From Burkholderiales bacterium (lineage in GTDB: Bacteria > Pseudomonadota > Gammaproteobacteria > Burkholderiales > Burkholderiaceae_C): a DNA stretch of 64,000 bases. The notes under the pieces are model-generated. The model saw nothing but the letters and a program-made list of their open reading frames with translations, did no database searches and was not told where the DNA came from. Shown piece by piece: positions 58,135 to 64,000 of this stretch. The first letter of the stretch is position 1. Every line of letters starts with the position of its first letter. Both the position numbers and the translations under genes were made by a program. Location: positions 248,001 to 312,000 of the forward strand of contig JAFKGD010000002.1 in NCBI GenBank assembly GCA_017307855.1, given 5' to 3'.

Positions 58135-59187
58135 ATGCGCATCCGCTTCAAACCCCTGGCCGCCGCCCTGCTCGTGGCCTCGTCCACGCTGGCCATGGCC
58201 CAGCAACAGGTGGTCAACCTGTATTCGGCCCGCCATTACGCGACCGATGAAGCGCTGTACTCGGGTTTCACGCAAGCCACCGGCATCCGTATCAACCGCG
58301 TGGATTCCGACGACGCCGGCATCGTCGCGCGCCTGAAGGCCGAAGGCGCCGCCTCGCCTGCCGACGTGATCCTCATGGTGGATGCGGCGCGCCTCTACCG
58401 GGCCGAGGCCGATGGTCTGTTCCTGCCGATCCGCTCGACGCTGCTGGAGAACGCCATCCCCGCCAACCTTCGCAGCAACGCGGCGGCAGACGGCGGCATT
58501 TCGTGGTTCGGCTTCTCCACCCGCGCCCGCGTTGTCGTCTACGACAAGGCCCGCGTGAAGCTCGAAGATGTCGACACCTACGAGAAGCTGGCCGCCCCGG
58601 TCAACAAGGGCAAGATCTGTATCCGCTCGGGCTCGCATCCGTACAACCTCAGCCTGTTCGGCGCCGTCACCCAACACATGGGCGAGGCCAAGGCCGAAGA
58701 GTGGCTCAAGGGTGTCAACGCCAACCTGGCGCGCGCACCGAAGGGCGGCGACACCGACCAGATAAAGGGCGTGGCCGCCGGCGAATGTGCCATCGCCATC
58801 ACCAACAGCTACTACCTCGCCCGCCTGATGCGCTCGGACAAGGCCGAGGACCGCGCCGTGGCCGAGAAGGTCAGCGTGGTGTTTCCCAACCAGGCCAGCT
58901 GGGGCACCCACCTGAACATCGCCGGCGGCGGCGTGGCGCGCCATGCCAAGAACAAGGACAACGCCGTCAAGCTGCTCGAATACCTGGCCAGTCCGGCGGC
59001 GCAGAACTACTTCGCCAACGGCAACAACGAATGGCCCGTGGCCAAGGGCGTGACCACCGACAACCCGGCGCTCAAGGCCATGATGGGCCCGGCGGGCACG
59101 TTCAAGAGCGAGACCATCCCGATCGGCGCCGTGGGCGCCAACCAGACCAAGGTGCAGCAGATGCTGGATCGCGTGGGCTTCAAGTAA
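58135..59187 (+). CDS. Fe(III) ABC transporter substrate-binding protein (FbpA/FutA-like)
   Basis: The product is 350 aa with a signal peptide (MRIRFKPLAAALLVASSTLA, cleavage near AMAQQ). The mature N-terminus (VVNLYSARHYATDEALYSGF) and the paired Tyr ligands in NSYYLARL (about residue 222) are those of periplasmic ferric-iron-binding proteins. The ABC permease and ATPase are not adjacent, so they lie elsewhere. Expected to be Fur-repressed. Confidence 0.9.
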   Translation: MRIRFKPLAAALLVASSTLAMAQQQVVNLYSARHYATDEALYSGFTQATGIRINRVDSDDAGIVARLKAEGAASPADVILMVDAARLYRAEADGLFLPIRSTLLENAIPANLRSNAAADGGISWFGFSTRARVVVYDKARVKLEDVDTYEKLAAPVNKGKICIRSGSHPYNLSLFGAVTQHMGEAKAEEWLKGVNANLARAPKGGDTDQIKGVAAGECAIAITNSYYLARLMRSDKAEDRAVAEKVSVVFPNQASWGTHLNIAGGGVARHAKNKDNAVKLLEYLASPAAQNYFANGNNEWPVAKGVTTDNPALKAMMGPAGTFKSETIPIGAVGANQTKVQQMLDRVGFK

Positions 59188-59210
59188 CCGGCGCTCCGGT
59201 TGCAAACAAG

Positions 59211-59241
59211 AACGGCGGACCACGGTCCGCCGTTTTCTTTT
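59211..59241 (+). terminator. Strong intrinsic terminator after the Fe(III)-binding protein gene
   Basis: AACGGCGGACC (59211-59221) and GGTCCGCCGTT (59224-59234) form a perfect 11-bp stem, followed by a T-rich TTCTTTT. On the other strand the A-rich left flank gives some U-tract too, so it may also stop the convergent eptA transcript. Confidence 0.88.
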
Positions 59242-59256
59242 GGCGCGCCGCCACGA

Positions 59257-60960
59257 TCAGGAACGGCGTGCCAGCAACTGCCCGCCGCCCGCCCGGCAGG
59301 GGCCGAACAGATCCAGCGCCGGCCGATAGGTGGGCGACGCCACGTCGAGCAGGCCCAGCAGCGTGGGGTAGAGGTTGTCGTGGCTGGCCGGCGCGTCGAG
59401 CTGGCCCGCCAGGCAGCCCGCGTCCACACCCGTGCGCGATGCCAGCGTGCCGGCCCAGAAGACCAGCGGCACGTGCTTCTGCTGCGCGGGCGCGAAGGCG
59501 TAGGGCATGCCGTGCAGGTACAGGCCGTATTCGCCCAGCGATTCGCCGTGATCGCTCATGTAGAGCATGGCCACCTGATGGTCGGACTGCCGCGCACGCA
59601 GCCAGTCGATCACACCCGCGAGGAAATGGTCCGTGTAGGCGATCGAATGGTCGAACGCATTCACCAGCTCGCCCGGCGCGCAGCGGTCCAGCGCGATGTC
59701 GCGGCATTCGGTGCCCAGGCGCTTGCGCGCCGCGTCGGAGCGGCGGTAGTACGCGGGGCCGTGGCTGCCCATCTGGTGCAGCACCACCACCGTGCCACGG
59801 GCGCGCCGCTCGGCCGGCAACTGGGCGATGCGTTCGTCCAGGCCTTCGAGCAGCATGTCGTCGAGGCACTCGCCGCCTTCGCACAGCGCTCGGCCACGGG
59901 GCGTGTCCTGCCGATCGGCGGTGGACGCATGCGGCACGCGGTCGCACACGCCCTTGCAGCCGGCCTGGTTGTCCACCCACAGCACCGCCAGGCCCGCGGC
60001 CTGCAGCACGTCCAGAAGGTTCTCGGACTCGCCGCGCCGCGCCTCGAAGGCTTCGCGCCCCAGGTGCGAGAACATGCACGGCACCGATGCTGCCGTGCTG
60101 GTGCCGCACGATTGCGCCTGCCGCCAGCTCAGCACGCTGGCACGCGCCAGTTCGGGCGTGGTGTCGCGTGCATAGCCATTCAGACCGAAGTGATCGGCGC
60201 GCGCGGTCTCGCCCACCACCAGCACGAACAGCGGCGGCGGCTGTCCCGCCGCATAGCTCGGTCCCGCCGTGGTGCCGGCGCTGATGGTGGCCAGCGCCTG
60301 TGCGCTGCGCGCGCCGGAGCGGCTGCCCTGGCGCAGCAGCGAGTACGCCGGTGCCAGCGGATTGATCATGTAGCGCAACTGCGGTTCGTTGCGCATGAGC
60401 GGCGCAAGCTGGCGGTAGCTGGCGAACACGCCGGCCACCATCACGCCCACGGCTGCCAGCACCAGCAGGGCGTTGCGCCCCAGCTGGCGCGGCCAGGGCA
60501 GTGCCTGCAGTTCCACCCGCCACAGCCACACGGCGGGCGGACCGGCCACCAGCAGCAGATCGCGCAGCAGGCGCCAGCCGAGCAGGTCGCGCACCTCGGT
60601 CACGTTGGTCTGCATCACGTTGGCCACCATCGTGGGATCGATGACCACGTGGTAGGCCAGCATGTAGTGCTGCACGCCCGCGGCGACCAGGATCACCAGC
60701 AGCCACCACAGGTGCGCCACACGTGCGAACGCGCCCAGCGCCAGAAGCGCCGCCGATCCGCAGGCCACCACCAGCGCCAGCCCCGGTAGCTGCGGCGCAT
60801 AGAGGCTGGGCGCGCCGCCCGCGCGTGCCACGGCCAGCCACAGTGGCCAGTTGGCCGCCACCAGCAACCAGAGGGCCAGCAGCAGCACCGCGCGGGTCAG
60901 CGACACCGGCGCGCGCGGCGTCGTGCGCACGCCAGTCTCGATGTCAGAGATCATGCCCAT
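59257..60960 (-). CDS. eptA: Lipid A phosphoethanolamine transferase (EptA/MCR family)
   Basis: The product is 567 aa with ATG 60960 (GGAGGT 5 nt upstream). Five membrane segments (about 20-190) precede a periplasmic sulfatase-fold domain. The nucleophile Thr lies in VVGETARADHFGLNG (near 250), with conserved Cys in SCGTSTAASVPCMF and metal ligands in YMSDHGESLGEYG (near 455). It adds phosphoethanolamine to lipid A, lowering sensitivity to cationic peptides such as polymyxin. It overlaps the PAP2 gene by 17 bp. Confidence 0.9.
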   Translation of the reverse strand: MGMISDIETGVRTTPRAPVSLTRAVLLLALWLLVAANWPLWLAVARAGGAPSLYAPQLPGLALVVACGSAALLALGAFARVAHLWWLLVILVAAGVQHYMLAYHVVIDPTMVANVMQTNVTEVRDLLGWRLLRDLLLVAGPPAVWLWRVELQALPWPRQLGRNALLVLAAVGVMVAGVFASYRQLAPLMRNEPQLRYMINPLAPAYSLLRQGSRSGARSAQALATISAGTTAGPSYAAGQPPPLFVLVVGETARADHFGLNGYARDTTPELARASVLSWRQAQSCGTSTAASVPCMFSHLGREAFEARRGESENLLDVLQAAGLAVLWVDNQAGCKGVCDRVPHASTADRQDTPRGRALCEGGECLDDMLLEGLDERIAQLPAERRARGTVVVLHQMGSHGPAYYRRSDAARKRLGTECRDIALDRCAPGELVNAFDHSIAYTDHFLAGVIDWLRARQSDHQVAMLYMSDHGESLGEYGLYLHGMPYAFAPAQQKHVPLVFWAGTLASRTGVDAGCLAGQLDAPASHDNLYPTLLGLLDVASPTYRPALDLFGPCRAGGGQLLARRS

Positions 60961-61711
60961 GGCGCACCTCCATCGTCGCGGCCGCCCGGGCGAAACCGTT
61001 GAGCGACGCCCTCGCCTGTGCCCGGCCGATCTGCCAGAGCGTGCGCAGCACGTCCGACAGCCAGGCCACGCACCAGCAGATCCAGGCCGTCCACAGCGTA
61101 TGGCTCATGTAATGCGCGCCACGCACCTGCTGCGCCAGGCCGAGCACGGCGCCCGCGAGCAGCGCGCAGGCCAGCCAGGCGCGCGCGGCGCCCGGTGCGT
61201 GGCGCCGCAAGGCGAACCAGCCGGCCACCCACGCGAAGGCGCTCGACGCATGGCCGGCCGGAAAGCAATGGCCGCCACCGCCGTCGACCACGCCCGCGAT
61301 CCAATGCGACACGTAGGCGGCCGTTCCGCCGAACTCGCGCAGATCCCATGGGCAGCTGGTGGCACTGGTGCGCTTGAGCCAGGCCACGGCGGCCAGCGCG
61401 GCGAAGATCGTCAGCACCAGCCACACGCGGTCCGCCCGCGGGATGCGCCGGAGCACGCCCGCAGGCCAGCGCACCATCACGCAGAGCGCCGCCACGGCCA
61501 GCCACGCCAGCCAACGAGGTGCCTCATGCAGCGCACCGAACAGCCACGGGTCGTCGCGCAGCGCGAAGCCGGCGGCGCTGCCGAACAGCCGTGCCGCCTG
61601 AAGATCGAGCCCGCTGGCGTCCCAGGCGAGCACGCAGGCCAGGGCCGCCAGCGTCCACGCCGCGGCCTGCACCTGCGGGCCGGCTTTCCTGATTCCATTG
61701 GATGTCATCAT
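60944..61711 (-). CDS. PAP2-family membrane phosphatase
   Basis: The product is 255 aa with six membrane segments. The PAP2 motifs are present: K-x6-RP-like KRTSATSCPWDL, PAGH in CFPAGHASSAF (about 160), and R-x5-H in RGAHYMSHTLW (about 208). It probably removes phosphate from a lipid (undecaprenyl or lipid A precursor). Co-transcribed with eptA, an association often seen in lipid A modification loci. Confidence 0.87.
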   Translation of the reverse strand: MMTSNGIRKAGPQVQAAAWTLAALACVLAWDASGLDLQAARLFGSAAGFALRDDPWLFGALHEAPRWLAWLAVAALCVMVRWPAGVLRRIPRADRVWLVLTIFAALAAVAWLKRTSATSCPWDLREFGGTAAYVSHWIAGVVDGGGGHCFPAGHASSAFAWVAGWFALRRHAPGAARAWLACALLAGAVLGLAQQVRGAHYMSHTLWTAWICWCVAWLSDVLRTLWQIGRAQARASLNGFARAAATMEVRHGHDL

Positions 61712-61818
61712 GGAACGCGAGGCTAGGGGGTGGCGATGAACGCAACCTGAACCGCCCGCCGCCGGCACCGCGCGGCGCGCCTACACTTGGCGCAGCCCCT
61801 CACCCGGAAAACCCCCTC

Positions 61819-62499
61819 GTGCGAATCCTGCTCGTCGAAGATGACCGGCCCCTGGCCGATGCGGTGTGCGCCTACCTGCGGGCCAAGGCCTTCGCCGTGG
61901 ATGTGGCGTACGACCTGGCCGGCGCCCGCGCCTGCCTGCCGGCCGCGCGCTACGGTGCCGTGCTGCTCGACCTGCACCTGGGCGACGGCGACGGCCTCGC
62001 GTTGCTGCCGCAGATCGGCGTGCAGTCCGAGCGCCCCATCGTCATCGTGCTCACCGCACGCGATCAGGTGAGCGACCGCATCCGCGGGCTGGACGCCGGG
62101 GCCGACGACTACCTCGTCAAGCCCTATGACCCGGCCGAACTGCTGGCCCGCCTGCGCGCGGTGGAACGCCGCCGCGCCGGCACGGCGCCGGTGCTGCGGC
62201 TGCACGAGGCGGTGGAGATCGACCTCGCGCGCGACGAGGTGCGGCGCGGCGGCGAAGTCGTCGTCCTCACGCACAAGGAATGGGCGCTGCTGCGTGCCAT
62301 GGCCGCGCGGCCCGAACGCATCCACACGCGCGAAACCTTGCAGGACGCGCTCTACGCCTTCGACGACGAGGCCGACAGCAACACGCTGGAAGTATTCGTG
62401 AGCCGGCTGCGCCGCAAGCTCGGGCGCGACGCCATCCAGACGCTGCGCGGCCTGGGCTACCGGCTGGTGCCCGACGCACCACGCGCGGAGGCGCCATGA
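61819..62499 (+). CDS. OmpR-family response regulator (PmrA/QseB-like)
   Basis: The product is 226 aa (GTG 61819). The receiver has acidic pocket VEDD (about 6-9), phospho-Asp in VLLDLHLGDGDG (about 51), Lys in YLVKPYDP, and a C-terminal winged helix (LTHKEWALLRAMAARPERIH; SNTLEVFVSRLRRKL). Divergent from PAP2-eptA, it is likely their activator in the manner of PmrA. It overlaps the kinase gene by 4 bp. Confidence 0.9.
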   Translation: MRILLVEDDRPLADAVCAYLRAKAFAVDVAYDLAGARACLPAARYGAVLLDLHLGDGDGLALLPQIGVQSERPIVIVLTARDQVSDRIRGLDAGADDYLVKPYDPAELLARLRAVERRRAGTAPVLRLHEAVEIDLARDEVRRGGEVVVLTHKEWALLRAMAARPERIHTRETLQDALYAFDDEADSNTLEVFVSRLRRKLGRDAIQTLRGLGYRLVPDAPRAEAP

Positions 62500-63848
62500 A
62501 GGCGCTGGTGCGACCCGCGACGCTGGCCGGCCAGCTCACGCGCACGCTGGTGCTGTGGGTGGGTGGCGTCTGGATCGCCTGCGTTGCGGGCACGGTGTGG
62601 TACGTGGATCGCGAGATCAACTTCAACTTCGACCACGAACTGGTCGAGGTGTCGCACCGCATGTTCGACATCGCGCTCGACACACTGGACCGTTCTGCGC
62701 CAGCCGAAGGTCCGGTGGTACTCGCTCCGCCACCCACCTTCGACGATGCCGCCGTGCGCTTCCAGATCGTCGCGGCCAGCGGCCACGTGCTGATGCGCTC
62801 GGCCGACACGCCCGCCACCCTGTTCGATGCGCCGCTGGCCGCAGGCTTCGCCGATGCGGGCGAGTGGCGGCTCTACACCGTGCGGCATCCGTCGCGCCCG
62901 CTGTTCCTGCAGGTGGCCGATCCGCTCGAAGAGCGGAGCACGGCGGTCAACCGCACGCTCTACGGCCTGATCGTTCTGCTGTGCGCGGTGCTGCCGCTGC
63001 TCGCGTTGCTGCTGTGGCGCATCGCCCGCGCGCAGTTGCACAGCCTCGAGCGCCTGTCGGGCGAGATCGCCCTGCGCGACGGCCTGCAACTGCAGCCGAT
63101 CGCCCTGGAGGGCCTGCCACGCGAACTGCAACAGGTCTGCGACCACGTCAACCGCCTGCTCGAAAGGCTGGCCCATGCGCTGGACGTGGAACGCGCGCTC
63201 GCGGCCAACGCCGCGCACGAATTGCGCACGCCGCTGTCGGCCGCGCGGCTGCGCCTGCAGACCGTGATCGAGTCTCCGGCGACGCACACGCAGGACACGG
63301 TGCCGCACGTGCGCGCCGCGCTTCAGTCGCTGGAAGCGCTGAGCCAGCGTGCCGAAAAGCTGCTCCAGCTCTCGCGCGCCGAATCGGGCCGGGCCTTCGC
63401 GCGCGACGCCGTGGATCTGCCCCGCGTGGCCGCTGCCGTGGCGGAGGATTTCTGGGCCGTGCACGGCCCCGGCTGCCTTACGCTGCACGTGGACGACGGC
63501 GACCTGCAGCCCACGCTCGGTGACGCCGACGTGCTGGCCATCGCGCTGCGCAATCTGGCCGAGAACGCGCTGCGCCACGGGCGTGGCGCACCGGTGCAGA
63601 TCGAAGTGATGGCGCCGGCCACCCTGGTGGTGCGAGACGCCGGACCCGGGGTGCCTGCGTCGCAGATCGGCACCCTGGTGCAGCGCCACGTGCGCCAGAG
63701 CGCCGACCGCGCCGGCTACGGGCTGGGCCTGTCGATCGTGCTCACGGTCGTCGAACGGCACGGCGCGAAGCTCGAACTTCTGTCTCCGCCTCCCGGCCAC
63801 GCGCAGGGGCTGGAGGCACGCATCGTGCTGCCGCCCGCGCCGCACTGA
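62496..63848 (+). CDS. Sensor histidine kinase (PmrB/QseC-like)
   Basis: The product is 450 aa with two membrane segments (about 14-36 and 158-178) flanking a periplasmic sensor of about 120 residues. It has a HAMP-like linker, H-box AANAAHELRTPLSAARL (His near 248), N-box LRNLAENALRHG, and G-boxes RDAGPGVP and GYGLGLSIV. It pairs with the preceding regulator and may sense cationic peptides, iron or pH. Confidence 0.9.
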   Translation: MKALVRPATLAGQLTRTLVLWVGGVWIACVAGTVWYVDREINFNFDHELVEVSHRMFDIALDTLDRSAPAEGPVVLAPPPTFDDAAVRFQIVAASGHVLMRSADTPATLFDAPLAAGFADAGEWRLYTVRHPSRPLFLQVADPLEERSTAVNRTLYGLIVLLCAVLPLLALLLWRIARAQLHSLERLSGEIALRDGLQLQPIALEGLPRELQQVCDHVNRLLERLAHALDVERALAANAAHELRTPLSAARLRLQTVIESPATHTQDTVPHVRAALQSLEALSQRAEKLLQLSRAESGRAFARDAVDLPRVAAAVAEDFWAVHGPGCLTLHVDDGDLQPTLGDADVLAIALRNLAENALRHGRGAPVQIEVMAPATLVVRDAGPGVPASQIGTLVQRHVRQSADRAGYGLGLSIVLTVVERHGAKLELLSPPPGHAQGLEARIVLPPAPH

Positions 63849-63866
63849 CGACACCTCGACCACGCC

Positions 63867-64000
63867 ATGACGACCACCGCTACCTCCTCCGGCCAGACCA
63901 ACGTCAACCTCCTCGTCGCGGCCCAGGCGCTGGGAGCCGCTTCGCCGCCCATCATCATTTCCCTGGGTGGCATCGTCGGCCAGACGCTGGCCACCGACCC
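63867..64000 (+). CDS. MFS transporter, N-terminal fragment at the window edge
   Basis: The first 44 codons are visible: a Ser/Thr-rich start (MTTTATSSGQTN) and then a first hydrophobic segment (NLLVAAQALGAASPPIIISL) followed by GGIVGQTLA, a pattern typical of MFS transporters. The start lies 18 bp after the kinase stop, so it may be in the same operon. The rest is beyond the window. Confidence 0.6.
   Translation, partial: MTTTATSSGQTNVNLLVAAQALGAASPPIIISLGGIVGQTLATD

Noticed and set aside
1-64000. CRISPR array, insertion sequences or rRNA genes
   Set aside because: No regularly spaced repeats, no transposase-like frame and no rRNA sequence were seen anywhere in the window.

Overview
This is a GC-rich window from a Gram-negative bacterium, most likely a betaproteobacterium of the Burkholderiales (Comamonadaceae-like). 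Supporting evidence is an imuA-imuB-dnaE2 SOS cassette, a scoAB pair, and an integrated clc-type integrative and conjugative element (ICE). The left 37.7 kb is the right-hand part of that ICE. It ends at a tRNA-Gly(CCC) gene whose 3' end should contain the attachment site. The right 26 kb is ordinary chromosome. The left end of the ICE lies before position 1.

ICE, left to right. (1) 1-9972 is a defence island. A leftward operon encodes a WYL-domain regulator, BrxE, BrxA and BrxB (cut by the window edge), which is the head of a BREX locus, probably type 6. Back to back with it is a complete rightward type I Wadjet operon, jetABCD, followed by a fifth, unrecognised gene. The 156-bp gap between the two systems holds a promoter for each and two related operator-like elements. 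This suggests that one WYL regulator controls both systems. (2) 10168-19347 is a type IV secretion block of ICE families (RAQPRD, TIGR03758, 03745, 03750, 03746, 03749, 03752, 03751 and the ATPase TIGR03744), then a DsbA-like protein and a RadC-like JAMM protein. (3) 19498-25117 is a leftward chromate-resistance cargo: chrB, chrA, chrC, an LppY/LpqO-like protein, a free-standing ChrB C-terminal domain and an MFS pump. (4) 25446-30136 is the second secretion block (TIGR03757, 03756/TraU, 03755, a small membrane protein, TraG-N), with a DUF3742 gene on the other strand. (5) 30739-32410 is an AbiE type IV toxin-antitoxin pair. (6) 32613-37423 holds a MOBH relaxase behind a possible oriT, an XRE regulator, a LysR-type ligand-binding protein without a DNA-binding domain, and the tyrosine integrase.

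Chromosome. tRNA-Gly is followed by a secreted protein, a 2'-5' RNA ligase-like gene and the LexA-controlled imuA-imuB-dnaE2 mutagenesis operon. Then come an ABC exporter, pssA, an Rrf2 regulator with a perfect 31-bp operator overlapping its start codon, and a thioredoxin-reductase-like flavoprotein. A receiver-only regulator and the lemA/YgcG/TPM membrane operon follow. Next are a CaiB-type CoA transferase, a methyltransferase, scoAB with a divergent PAS-LuxR regulator, and two CMD/AhpD-like genes. The last stretch has a Fur-box-preceded Fe(III)-binding protein, and a lipid A phosphoethanolamine transferase plus PAP2 phosphatase divergent from a PmrAB/QseBC-like two-component pair. The window ends inside an MFS transporter gene.

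Many starts were chosen by Shine-Dalgarno match and overlap with the upstream gene. Family names come from recognising motifs by eye; no database search was possible.
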